NCBI RefSeq assembly: GCF_013283785.1
Contig: NZ_JABCPZ010000108.1
Location: forward strand, 1-34,139
Length of the DNA stretch: 34,139 nucleotides
Source of the DNA: Nonomuraea antri
GTDB lineage: Bacteria; Actinomycetota; Actinomycetes; Streptosporangiales; Streptosporangiaceae
Direction of reading: 5' to 3'
Part shown: positions 18,209 to 25,410 of the stretch, piece after piece
Layout of the letters: each line of letters starts with the position of its first letter
How positions within the stretch are numbered: the stretch's first letter is position 1
Program-made: the position numbers and the translations under genes
Notes under the pieces: model-generated
Databases searched by the model: none
Told to the model about the DNA's origin: nothing
What the model saw: the letters and a program-made list of their open reading frames with translations, nothing else

Positions 18209-18398
18209 ATGGTGCACCCCCTGTCGGATGAGATGAGGAGAGGGGTTCACCGCATAAGAGCGGGCGCCGAGTCCTCGGGACCCGACGCCCGCACGGAATG
18301 CGACCTCTTGGAGGTGCACGGGCTGGTCATCCGCCGACTGACCAGCCGGGGCAGTGAGCCCGGACCGGTGAACGGCCGGACCGGGCTCACTCCCTTTT
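18209..18398 (+). ncRNA. Candidate structured small RNA with four hairpins
   Basis: In the gap between two leftward genes, the plus strand can form successive hairpins. H1 pairs GGTGCACCCC (18211-18220) with GGGGTTCACC (18242-18251). H2 pairs GCGGGCG (18260-18266) with CGCCCGC (18286-18292), with an inner CCGAG/CTCGG. A small one, ACCTC-TTG-GAGGT, lies at 18303-18315. H3 is GGCTGGTCA/TGACCAGCC (18321-18347). A terminator with a T-tract follows. A possible promoter (TCGACA-N15-TACAAA, 18183-18209) lies just before. No protein-like frame fits. I do not recognise a known RNA family. Confidence 0.4.
18353..18398 (+). terminator. Intrinsic terminator facing right
   Basis: AGTGAGCCCGG (18353-18363) pairs with CCGGGCTCACT (18381-18391), with further inner CCGG pairing, followed by CCCTTTTCC on the plus strand. 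The T-tract orients it rightward, although it also lies just beyond the leftward chaplin gene and could serve that gene from the other side. Confidence 0.7.
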
Positions 18399-18416
18399 CC
18401 GCGGCGATCCGCTCAC

Positions 18417-18659
18417 TCAGTAGTGGCCGTGCCCATGGCCGTGACCGTGCCCGAGCACGGCCGCGCCACCCTTGCAGCCGGAGACCGCGACGCCGGCCAC
18501 AGCCGCGGAGTTTCCGCAGACGTTGAGCGGCGCGGTGATCGGGGCGAAGATCTGGTTGCCGGAAAGCACCCCGGCATCGCCGCTGGTGTCGGCGTGCGCG
18601 GGGGCGGCCACCGCCATCATGGCGATGGCCCCGGCGACGATCATTGTCCTCTTCAGCAA
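18417..18659 (-). CDS. Short chaplin with His-Gly C-terminal tail
   Basis: Chaplins are secreted amphipathic proteins that assemble into amyloid-like surface films on aerial hyphae and spores. This one has 80 residues: signal peptide MLKRTMIVAGAIAMMAVAAP with cleavage after AHA (about 23), then one chaplin domain (GDAGVLSGNQIFAPITAPLN, VCGN, ... SGCKGG) with the two conserved cysteines at 48 and 62. The tail is (GH)5Y, which is unusual and looks metal-binding. The start is a TTG at 18659 with AGGAG 5 nt upstream, giving the expected basic n-region. The longer frame to 18776 is not a signal peptide. An ATG at 18644 is an alternative. Confidence 0.88.
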   Translation of the reverse strand: MLKRTMIVAGAIAMMAVAAPAHADTSGDAGVLSGNQIFAPITAPLNVCGNSAAVAGVAVSGCKGGAAVLGHGHGHGHGHY

Positions 18660-18803
18660 GAGAGCTCCTCTCAGTACACGGCCCGCGGGCCGTACTCGGG
18701 GGGAATGCGCTTCGGCTGCGGCGTTGTCAGTAAGTTCCCTAGCCGTCACAGGACGTAAACGGTAGCGCAAGAGCACGACAATGAGTAGTCAGTTAATCAC
18801 TTA

Positions 18804-18815
18804 GCGTCGCGACGC
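18804..18815. promoter_or_regulatory. Perfect 12-bp palindrome upstream of the methyltransferase
   Basis: GCGTCGCGACGC is its own reverse complement. It lies 24 bp before the methyltransferase start and within the chaplin upstream region. It may be an operator, or chance in GC-rich DNA. Confidence 0.25.
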
Positions 18816-18838
18816 CGAGTCATGAGATAGTCCAGAGC

Positions 18839-19801
18839 ATGTGGCTCACCTGGCGCGCGGCGACCGAACGGGCGCTCTACGGGCGGGAGGGCTTCTACCT
18901 TCGCGAGCGCCCGTCCGGCCACTTCCGCACCTCCGTCAGCGCCTCGGCCGCCTTCGCCGACGCGGTGCTCGCGCTGCTGGTCGAGGTCGACGCCGAACTC
19001 GGCGGCCCGCCGGCCCTCGACCTGGTCGACATCGGGGCGGGCGAAGGCGTGCTGGTCACGCACGTGCTCGCGGCTGCGGAACCCGGCCTGCGCGAACGGC
19101 TGCGCATCACCGCCGTGGACCTCTCACCCAGGCCCGCCGGCCTGCCCGAGCCGATCGCCTGGCACACCACCGTGCCCGCCGGCATCACCGGGCTGGCCAT
19201 CGCCAACGAATGGCTCGACAACATCCCGGTGGACGTGGCCGAGCAGACCCACGACGGGCCCCGGCTGGTCATGGTGGAGACGGAGACCGGCGAGGAACGC
19301 CTGGGCGACCCCGTCACCCCGGCCGACCGGCTCTGGCTGGAACAATGGTGGCCGCTGTCCAGAACGGGCGCGCGGGCCGAGATCGGGCACCCCAGGGACA
19401 CGGCCTGGGCGTCGGTGCTGACCCGTCTCGTCAGGGGTCGGGCGATTGCCGTGGATTATGCACACCCTGTGGATAACCGGCCGCTCTGTGGCACGCTGAC
19501 CGGTTACCGCGACGGCGCCGTCGTCGCCCCGATACCCGACGGGACCTGCGACATCACCGCTCATGTCGCGCTTGACGCGTGCGCGGCGGCCGGTCGGAAG
19601 GCCGGTGCGATATCCACAACCTTGTCCACACAGCGCATCGCGCTGCGGTCGCTCGGCATCTCCGGCACCCGTCCTCCGCTGGACCTGGCCAGTGTCGACG
19701 CGCGGGCCTATCTGCGGGCGCTGGCCCGGGCCTCGGAGGAGGCGGAGCTGATCGATCCGGCGGGGCTGGGCGGCTTCGGCTGGCTCACCCAGACCCGCTG
19801 A
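18839..19801 (+). CDS. MidA/NDUFAF7-type SAM-dependent methyltransferase
   Basis: A 320-residue member of the MidA (DUF185) family. The mitochondrial orthologue NDUFAF7 dimethylates an arginine of complex I subunit NDUFS2 (NuoD) during assembly. Visible features are the N-terminal ALYGREGFYLRERPSGHFRTS block, the SAM-binding LVDIGAGEGVL near residue 65, ITAVDLSP, the acceptor-side IANEWLDNIPV, and the C-terminal CDITAHVALDA with LRSLGI. The ribosome binding site is poor (AGAG), and the transcript may have a very short leader. A NuoD paralogue is encoded 4.5 kb away on the same strand, which supports this role. Converges on the P450 gene with 11 bp between stops. Confidence 0.85.
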   Translation: MWLTWRAATERALYGREGFYLRERPSGHFRTSVSASAAFADAVLALLVEVDAELGGPPALDLVDIGAGEGVLVTHVLAAAEPGLRERLRITAVDLSPRPAGLPEPIAWHTTVPAGITGLAIANEWLDNIPVDVAEQTHDGPRLVMVETETGEERLGDPVTPADRLWLEQWWPLSRTGARAEIGHPRDTAWASVLTRLVRGRAIAVDYAHPVDNRPLCGTLTGYRDGAVVAPIPDGTCDITAHVALDACAAAGRKAGAISTTLSTQRIALRSLGISGTRPPLDLASVDARAYLRALARASEEAELIDPAGLGGFGWLTQTR

Positions 19802-19812
19802 CGCCGGACCGA

Positions 19813-21003
19813 TCAGGCGGTGGTGACGTCGAGCGATTCCAGGCCCCGGATGATGTACCCGGGCTTCCAGGACGGCTCCTCGGCCAGCGACATCCCCGGC
19901 GCCCGGTCGAGCAGCGCCCCGAACGACTCCAGCAGCTCAATGCGGGCCAGCGGCGCGCCCAGGCAGAAGTGGATGCCCGCGCCGAAGGAGATGTGCGGGT
20001 TGTCCACGCGCCCGACGTCGAGGCGGTCCGGGTCGGGGAAGACCTCGGGGTCGCGGTTGGCGGAGCCGAACAGCAGGGCCACCTCGGCGCCGCGCGGGAT
20101 CTCCACCCCATGCACCTCGATGTCCTCCAGCACCCACCGCTCGAACATCTGCAGCGGCGTGTCCCACCGCATCAGCTCCTCGATGGCCGTCGGCAGCAGG
20201 CCGCGGTCCTCGCGCAGGCGCTGGAGCTCGCCCGGGTTCCTGAACAGTGACCACCAGCCGTTGCCCGTCACGTTGACGGTGGCCTCGTGCCCGGCGTTGA
20301 GCAGCAGCACGCAGGTGCCGACCAGCTCGTCCTCGGTGAGCTCGTCGATCTGGGTGAGCGCGCTGATCAGGTCCGTGCCGGGGTTCACCCGGCGGACGGC
20401 GGCCAGGTCCTTGAGGTAGCCGGCGAACTCCTCGGCGGCGCGCACGGCCGTGTGCTGGGCCTGCGGCGACGGGTTGAGCTCGTACATCCCGCAGATGTCG
20501 GCCGACCAGGGCCGCAGCAGGTGCCGGTCGGCCTCGGGGACGCCCAGCATCTCGGCGATGACCGTGACCGGCAGCGGCTCGGCGACCTCGGCGATGAGGT
20601 CGCCGCCGCCCTTCTCGACGAACGCGTCCACCAGGCCACCGGCGATCGCCCGGACCCGGGGACGCAGCGACTCGACCATCCGCGGCGTGAACGCCTTGGA
20701 CACCAGCCGGCGCAGCCTGGTGTGCACCGGCGGTTCGACGTCGAGCATGCCGGCCCTGATCACGCGCCAGAACGGCTCCTGGAAGTCCGGCTCCTGTTCC
20801 CTGCCGAACTCCTCGTGGGTGGCCACGTGGAGGTAGGCCCTGCCCAGGCGGCGGTCCCTGAGCAGGGCGTTCACGTCCGCGTGGCGCGAGATCAGCCACT
20901 GGCCGGTCGGCTCGAAGTAGCTGACGGGCGACTCGCGCCTCAGCTCGTCGTAGACGGGGTACGGATAGGCGACGAAATCCGGATTCCAAGGATCAAAGCG
21001 CAC
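19813..21003 (-). CDS. Cytochrome P450 with Ala in place of I-helix Thr
   Basis: A 396-residue P450 with ExxR at 276-279 (ELMR) and haem loop FGAGIHFCLG with Cys347. The I-helix reads AGHEAT (237-242), so the residue after the acid is Ala241 where most P450s have the oxygen-activating Thr. The same change occurs in P450eryF, where substrate takes over the role. The start is GTG at 21003, overlapping the terC stop by one base (TAGTG), so translation is coupled to terC. The substrate is unknown, and no ferredoxin is nearby. About 45% alike by eye to the other P450 in the window in the core motifs, but clearly a separate gene. Confidence 0.93.
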   Translation of the reverse strand: MRFDPWNPDFVAYPYPVYDELRRESPVSYFEPTGQWLISRHADVNALLRDRRLGRAYLHVATHEEFGREQEPDFQEPFWRVIRAGMLDVEPPVHTRLRRLVSKAFTPRMVESLRPRVRAIAGGLVDAFVEKGGGDLIAEVAEPLPVTVIAEMLGVPEADRHLLRPWSADICGMYELNPSPQAQHTAVRAAEEFAGYLKDLAAVRRVNPGTDLISALTQIDELTEDELVGTCVLLLNAGHEATVNVTGNGWWSLFRNPGELQRLREDRGLLPTAIEELMRWDTPLQMFERWVLEDIEVHGVEIPRGAEVALLFGSANRDPEVFPDPDRLDVGRVDNPHISFGAGIHFCLGAPLARIELLESFGALLDRAPGMSLAEEPSWKPGYIIRGLESLDVTTA

Positions 21004-21743
21004 TATTTCATATTAGGTTCGCTGCCCCCATGCTTGGCGTTCCTGCTGCGCAACCGGATGTTGAGCAGCTCCACCACGACCGAGAACGCCATCGCGAAGT
21101 AGATGTAGCCCTTGGGGATGTGCTGGTCGAACCCTTCGGCGACGAGCACCGCGCCGATCAGCACGAGGAACGCCATCGCCAGCATCTTGATGCTCGGATG
21201 CGTGTCGACGAACCTGCTGATCGGGCCCGAGGCGAACAGCATCACCAGCACCGCCACGGTGACCGCGGCCACCATCACGCCCAGCTCGTTCACCAGGCCG
21301 ACGGCGGTGATGATCGAGTCGAGCGAGAACACGATGTCGAGCAGCATGATCTGCACGATCACCGAGGCGAAGGACATCGCGGCGGGCTTCTTGCCCGGCT
21401 TCTCCGACGCGTCCATGGTGTGGCCGATCTCGGTGACGCTCTTGGCCAGCAGGAACAGGCCACCCAGGATCAGGATCAGGTCACGTCCGGATATTTCGTG
21501 ACCGAAGACCGCGAACAGCGGCGTGTTCAGCCGTACCACCCAGGACAGGGCGAACAACAGCAGCAGCCGCGTGATCAGTGCGGCGGCCAGGCCCAGCACG
21601 CGGGCCTTGTCCCGCTGCTCCGGCGGCAGCTTCCCGGCCAGGATGGAGATGAAGATGATGTTGTCGATACCGAGAACGATCTCCAAAGCGACCAGGGTGA
21701 AGAACCCCACCCAGATCTCGGGGTTGGTCACCCAGTCCAGCAT
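21003..21743 (-). CDS. TerC-family integral membrane protein
   Basis: A 246-residue membrane protein of the TerC/Alx family, linked in other bacteria to metal (manganese) efflux or to metalation of exported enzymes. It has about seven hydrophobic spans. The paired acidic motifs are ALEIVLGIDNIIFIS near the N-terminus and LLDIVFSLDSIITAVG in the second half. A cytoplasmic loop lies between them (TMDASEKPGKKPA). The ATG at 21743 with GGAGG and 7-nt spacing is chosen over an in-frame ATG at 21785. No other tellurite genes are present. The stop overlaps the start of the P450 gene. Confidence 0.9.
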   Translation of the reverse strand: MLDWVTNPEIWVGFFTLVALEIVLGIDNIIFISILAGKLPPEQRDKARVLGLAAALITRLLLLFALSWVVRLNTPLFAVFGHEISGRDLILILGGLFLLAKSVTEIGHTMDASEKPGKKPAAMSFASVIVQIMLLDIVFSLDSIITAVGLVNELGVMVAAVTVAVLVMLFASGPISRFVDTHPSIKMLAMAFLVLIGAVLVAEGFDQHIPKGYIYFAMAFSVVVELLNIRLRSRNAKHGGSEPNMK

Positions 21744-21814
21744 GCGTCTACCTCCATAGGTTCTGAGGGATTCGCCTGGTAGCAACGAGTCAACCGGCGC
21801 AGAAGTTCACGGGC

Positions 21815-21845
21815 TTGCGATCGATGGGCAAGTGTCGGTTATAGT
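21815..21845 (+). promoter_or_regulatory. Promoter of the SAM-riboswitch transcript
   Basis: TTGCGA (21815-21820) and TATAGT (21840-21845) are 19 nt apart. The predicted start, near 21852, falls immediately before the first riboswitch helix, which supports the call. Confidence 0.5.
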
Positions 21846-21852
21846 TCGGGAC

Positions 21853-21971
21853 GTAGGTCATGAGTGCCAGCACCAAGCCCCGGCTAGCTGGCCGGCAACC
21901 CTCGCGTCCGCGGCGGGGTGCCCCGGGTGAAGACCTGGTCCGTCACGAGGTGTGGCGGGCAAGCGCGGGCT
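21853..21971 (+). ncRNA. SAM-IV riboswitch
   Basis: S-adenosylmethionine-binding leader of the actinobacterial SAM-IV class. The core blocks are present in order: GGTCATGAGTGCCAGC, AAGCCCCGGCT, GCTGGCCGGCAACCCT, GGCGGGGTGCCCCGGGTGA, GACC. The class-specific 3-prime part ends GGCAAGCGCGGG. P1 is AGGTC (21855-21859) with GACCT (21932-21936). It precedes a cysteine-desulfurase-like gene by about 45 bp. Confidence 0.92.
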
Positions 21972-21980
21972 CCGGTGCTG

Positions 21981-22006
21981 CCTCCAGGGGTCCGACGACC
22001 CTGAGG
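21981..22006 (+). promoter_or_regulatory. Shine-Dalgarno-sequestering hairpin
   Basis: CCTCCAGGGGTC (21981-21992) pairs, with two bulges, with GACCCTGAGG (21997-22006). The right arm contains the first four bases of the ribosome binding site GAGGAG (22003-22008) of the following gene, so this is a plausible expression platform for translational control by the SAM-IV riboswitch. Confidence 0.6.
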
Positions 22007-22015
22007 AGTTCCGCC

Positions 22016-23320
22016 ATGCCCACGCTCACGATCTTCAGCTCCGTCCCCGCGCAAGCCCAGGGCGACGAGTCCGAACCGCAGGTGGCGCACGGCCGTCCGA
22101 TCCCCGCCGTGCTCGGCGCCGACCTGGAGGTCCCGGTCAAGGGCGGCCGTCTCGTCGGGTACGCCAACCTCGACTACGCGGCCAGCGCCCCCTGTCTCGA
22201 GCCGGTCAGCGCCGCCGTCGCCGCCGCGCTCCCGGCCTACTCCAGCGTCCACCGCGGCGCGGGCTACGCCTCCCAGCTCACCACCGCCAGGTACGAGCAG
22301 GCCCGCCACACGGTGCGCGCGTTCGTCGGCGCCCGCCCCGACGACGCCGTGATCTTCACCCGCAACACCACCGACGCCACGAACCTGCTGGCCGGGTGCC
22401 TGCCCGAGGGCACCACGGCGGTCGTGTTCGACACCGAGCACCACGCGTCGCTGCTGCCCTGGCCCGACGCCGTGCGCCTGGCGCCCCCGGCCTTCCCCGG
22501 CGAGGCCGTCCGGGCCGCCGACGAGGCACTGGCCGCGATCGAGGGTCCCAAGCTGCTCGTGGTCACCGCCGCCTCCAACGTCACCGGCGAGCTGTGGCCC
22601 ATCGCCGCCCTGGCCCACATCGCGCACCGGCACGGCGCCAGGATCCTGGTGGACGCCGCGCAGCTCGTCCCGCACCGGCGGCTGAACCTGACCGCGCTCG
22701 ACCTCGACTACGTGGCCTTCTCCGGGCACAAGCTGTACGCGCCGTTCGGCGCCGGCGTCCTGGTCGGGCGCAGGGACTGGCTGTCCGGCGGCGAGCCGTA
22801 CCTGAAGGGCGGCGGCGCGGTCCGCTCGGTCGGCGCGGCCGGCGAGGGCACCGAGTGGCACGACGACGCCGAGCCGCGGCACGAGGCGGGCACCCCGAAC
22901 GTGCTGGGCGCGATCGCGCTGGCCGCCGCCTGCGACGCGCTGAGCGCGACCGGCTGGACCGCGCTGGTGCGCGAGGAGGAGCGGCTGATCGCGCGGCTGC
23001 GCGCCGGCCTCGCCTCGATCGCGGGCGTGCGCGAGCTGTCGCTGTGGGGCGACGACCACCCGCGGGTGGGCATCGTGTCGTTCGTCGTCGACGGGTACTC
23101 GGCGCGCGAGGTGGCCGAGATCCTGTCCGCCGAGTACGGCATCGGGGTGCGCGACGGCAAGTTCTGCGCGCACCCGTTCGTCCGGCACCTGCTCGGCGCG
23201 GCCGACGGCGGCTGCGAGGACGGCACGGCCTCCGCGGTGCGTGCCTCGATCGGCATCGGCAGCACGCAGGAGCACGTCGACCGCCTGATCGACGCGCTGC
23301 GCGACATCGTCGCCCGCTGA
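22016..23320 (+). CDS. Class V aminotransferase, cysteine-desulfurase-like
   Basis: A 434-residue PLP enzyme resembling SufS/Csd cysteine desulfurases, which release sulfur from cysteine as a persulfide. Features are YANLDYAASAPCLEPV, FTRNTTDATNLLA, DTEHHASLLPW, ILVDAAQLVPHRRL, the PLP lysine in AFSGHKLYAPFGAGVLVG, and a candidate catalytic cysteine in RDGKFCAHPFVRHLL. The first 35 residues are extra and poorly conserved. The ATG at 22016 (GAGGAG, 7-nt spacing) is chosen because the open frame upstream to 21860 runs through the riboswitch. SAM-IV control suggests a role in methionine or cysteine sulfur recycling, and true desulfurase activity is not proven by sequence. Confidence 0.88.
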   Translation: MPTLTIFSSVPAQAQGDESEPQVAHGRPIPAVLGADLEVPVKGGRLVGYANLDYAASAPCLEPVSAAVAAALPAYSSVHRGAGYASQLTTARYEQARHTVRAFVGARPDDAVIFTRNTTDATNLLAGCLPEGTTAVVFDTEHHASLLPWPDAVRLAPPAFPGEAVRAADEALAAIEGPKLLVVTAASNVTGELWPIAALAHIAHRHGARILVDAAQLVPHRRLNLTALDLDYVAFSGHKLYAPFGAGVLVGRRDWLSGGEPYLKGGGAVRSVGAAGEGTEWHDDAEPRHEAGTPNVLGAIALAAACDALSATGWTALVREEERLIARLRAGLASIAGVRELSLWGDDHPRVGIVSFVVDGYSAREVAEILSAEYGIGVRDGKFCAHPFVRHLLGAADGGCEDGTASAVRASIGIGSTQEHVDRLIDALRDIVAR

Positions 23321-23332
23321 GTCGCCCGCTGA
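23309..23332. repeat. 12-bp tandem duplication at a stop codon
   Basis: GTCGCCCGCTGA occurs twice head-to-tail (23309-23320 and 23321-23332), so the stop codon and last three codons of the PLP-enzyme gene are duplicated in its 3-prime flank. It is a recent-looking slippage event. Confidence 0.8.
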
Positions 23333-23338
23333 GTCGCG

Positions 23339-24142
23339 TCAGCCGCGGTTCGGCGGTTTGCGCGGCGTGGGCTCGTCGGAGACGAGCGCGTCGATGTCGC
23401 GCATGTCCTCGTCGCTCAGGTTCCCCGCGCGGTGCCCGGCGGGCCGGTCGGGCGCGGCGGGCTGCCTGGGCACCCTCGGCTGGTCCGCTCCCCCGGACTG
23501 ATCCGTTCCCCTGGGCTGTTCCGTGGGCGTTTCTCCGGACGCGGGCGTGGCCGGGCCTTCCGGCGTCGGCGTCGCGTTCCTGGCCGGCTCGTCCGTCGCC
23601 GAGGCGGCGGGACCGGGCGGTTCCGTGGTCACCGTGGTGGTCTCCGTGGTGACCGTGGTGGGCTCGGTCCGGCGTACCGAGGTGCCGGGGGCGTGCGCGG
23701 CGATGTCCTCCTCGGCCGCGCGGCGCTCGGCACGGCGGCGGGTGGCGGCCCGGATGATGCCGTCGAGGCCGATTCGTCCGCCGCCCAGGGCCAGGAAGAG
23801 CAGCGAGATCGCGGCCAGCGCGCCGGGCAGTTCCCAGCCGTTGTCAGTGGCGAACACCCCGTTGCCCGCGTGGACGAAGGCGATCGCCCCGATCATGTTG
23901 GCCAGCAGCAGCAACGCCACCACCCTGACCCCCAGGCCGAGGATGAGGCAAATGCCGCCCACCGTCTCGACCACGCTCGCGAACCCGGCGGCCAGCTCCG
24001 GCATCGGGATCCCCATCTGCCGGAATCCCTGGGTCGTCGCCCCGAGGCCGTTCTGCCATTTCTGCCAGCCGTGAGCCACGAAGATGACACCGATCGCCAC
24101 CCGCGCGATGAGGGCCGCTACATCAAACAGGACTCTCTTCAT
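23339..24142 (-). CDS. DoxX-family membrane protein with disordered tail
   Basis: A 267-residue protein. Residues 1 to about 135 are a four-helix DoxX domain (ALIARVAIGVIFVAHGWQKW, then ETVGGICLILGLGVRVVA, and GALAAISLLFLALGGGRIGLDG). The remaining 130 residues are low-complexity, Thr/Pro/Glu-rich and acidic, with VTTETTTVTTEPP-like runs, and are probably disordered in the cytoplasm. DoxX proteins are implicated in quinone-linked redox or in thiol-stress complexes in mycobacteria. The ATG at 24142 has GGGGGAG with 8-nt spacing. Converges on the PLP-enzyme gene and diverges from nuoD. Confidence 0.88.
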   Translation of the reverse strand: MKRVLFDVAALIARVAIGVIFVAHGWQKWQNGLGATTQGFRQMGIPMPELAAGFASVVETVGGICLILGLGVRVVALLLLANMIGAIAFVHAGNGVFATDNGWELPGALAAISLLFLALGGGRIGLDGIIRAATRRRAERRAAEEDIAAHAPGTSVRRTEPTTVTTETTTVTTEPPGPAASATDEPARNATPTPEGPATPASGETPTEQPRGTDQSGGADQPRVPRQPAAPDRPAGHRAGNLSDEDMRDIDALVSDEPTPRKPPNRG

Positions 24143-24264
24143 GGTGTTTTCTCCCCCCGTTTCCGGTATCCCTCCCCATGTCGGGCTTAGTGATGCGTTT
24201 CTATGCCATTCCTTGACCCGCCCCCGTGCTGGATCACCACGGCAGCCGGTGGCAGCATGGCCAT

Positions 24265-25410
24265 ATGACGGAACGCGTGGTGGGGATCGGTGCGGGCGCG
24301 AAGGAGCTGGCCACCGAGGACATGATCCTCAATATCGGCCCGCAACACCCGTCCACGCACGGGGTGCTCAGGCTCAGGCTGACACTCGACGGCGAGCGCA
24401 TCGCCACCGCCGAGCCGATCATCGGCTACATGCACCGGGGCGCGGAGAAGCTGTTCGAGGTCCGCGACTACCGGCAGATCATCATGCTGGCCAACCGGCA
24501 CGACTGGCTGTCCGGCTTCGCCAACGAGCTCGGCGTGGTGCTCGCCGCCGAACGCATGCTGGGCATGGAGCCGCCGGTCAGGGCGGTGTGGGCGCGTACG
24601 CTGCTGGCCGAGCTGAACCGGGTGCTCAGCCACCTGATGTTCCTCGGCTCGTACCCGCTGGAGCTGGGCGCGATCACCCCCGTCTTCTACGCGTTCAACG
24701 AGCGCGAACGCATCCAGGCCGTCATGGAGGAGATCTCCGGCGGGCGCATGCACTACATGTTCAACCGGGTCGGCGGGCTCAAGGAGGACCTGCCGCTCGG
24801 CTGGCTCGACCGGGTGTCCGAGTCCGTGGCCGAGACCCGTCGCCGGGTGCCGGACATCGAGAACCTCATCCTGCACAACGAGATCTTCATGGCCCGTACC
24901 AAGGGGGTGGGAGTGCTCTCGCCCGAGCAGATCATGCAGTACGGCGTCAGCGGCCCCATCGCCCGCGCCTCGGGCGTGGACTTCGACCTGCGCCGCGACC
25001 AGCCGTACCTGGCCTACTCCGAACTGCCGGTGAAGGTCGTCACCCGGGGCGGCGGCGACTGCCACGCCCGTTTCGAGGTGCTGCTCGAACAGCTCAAGGT
25101 CTCGCTCGACCTGGCCGACGCCTGCGTCGAGCGGCTGCGCGCGCTGCCGCCGGGGCCGATCAACCAGCGCCTGCCCAAGGTGCTGAAGGTGCCCGAGGGC
25201 CACACGTACGCCTGGACGGAGAACCCGCTCGGCATCAACGGCTACTACCTGGTCTCCAAGGGCGACAAGACCCCGTGGCGGCTGAAGCTGCGCTCGGCCT
25301 CCTACAGCAACATCCAGGTCCTGCGCGAGATGCTGCCCGGGCACCTGGTGGCCGACATGGTGGCGATACTCGGCTCGATGTTCTTCGTGGTGGGTGACAT
25401 CGACAAGTGA
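24265..25410 (+). CDS. nuoD: NuoD paralogue (NADH dehydrogenase 49-kDa-like)
   Basis: A 381-residue stand-alone homologue of complex I subunit NuoD/NDUFS2, away from any nuo operon. It keeps NIGPQHPSTHGVLRLRL with quinone-site His32, and GYMHRGAEKLFE with Arg58, the equivalent of the arginine methylated by NDUFAF7. The quinone-site tyrosine (Tyr108 in bovine, in DYVS) aligns with Trp81 in NRHDWLSGFANE. No C-terminal or N-terminal CxxC pairs are present, so it is not a NiFe hydrogenase. The ATG at 24265 (MTERVVGIG) is used. The ribosome binding site is weak, and an in-frame start at 24226 is less likely. It overlaps the acyltransferase start by 4 nt (GTGA). Confidence 0.92.
   Translation: MTERVVGIGAGAKELATEDMILNIGPQHPSTHGVLRLRLTLDGERIATAEPIIGYMHRGAEKLFEVRDYRQIIMLANRHDWLSGFANELGVVLAAERMLGMEPPVRAVWARTLLAELNRVLSHLMFLGSYPLELGAITPVFYAFNERERIQAVMEEISGGRMHYMFNRVGGLKEDLPLGWLDRVSESVAETRRRVPDIENLILHNEIFMARTKGVGVLSPEQIMQYGVSGPIARASGVDFDLRRDQPYLAYSELPVKVVTRGGGDCHARFEVLLEQLKVSLDLADACVERLRALPPGPINQRLPKVLKVPEGHTYAWTENPLGINGYYLVSKGDKTPWRLKLRSASYSNIQVLREMLPGHLVADMVAILGSMFFVVGDIDK

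Noticed and set aside
18209..18526. Plus-strand protein gene starting ATGGTGCAC
   Set aside because: It lacks a ribosome binding site, runs through hairpins and into the antisense of the chaplin, and becomes Arg-rich.
21003..21743. Tellurite-resistance island
   Set aside because: Only a TerC-family gene is present. terA, terB, terD and terZ are missing, and TerC proteins are widespread outside such islands.
21860..22015. Earlier start for the cysteine-desulfurase-like gene
   Set aside because: The extra codons run through the SAM-IV riboswitch, and a good ribosome binding site supports 22016.
24265..25410. Group 4 NiFe-hydrogenase large subunit instead of NuoD
   Set aside because: The paired cysteine motifs that bind nickel at both ends are absent.
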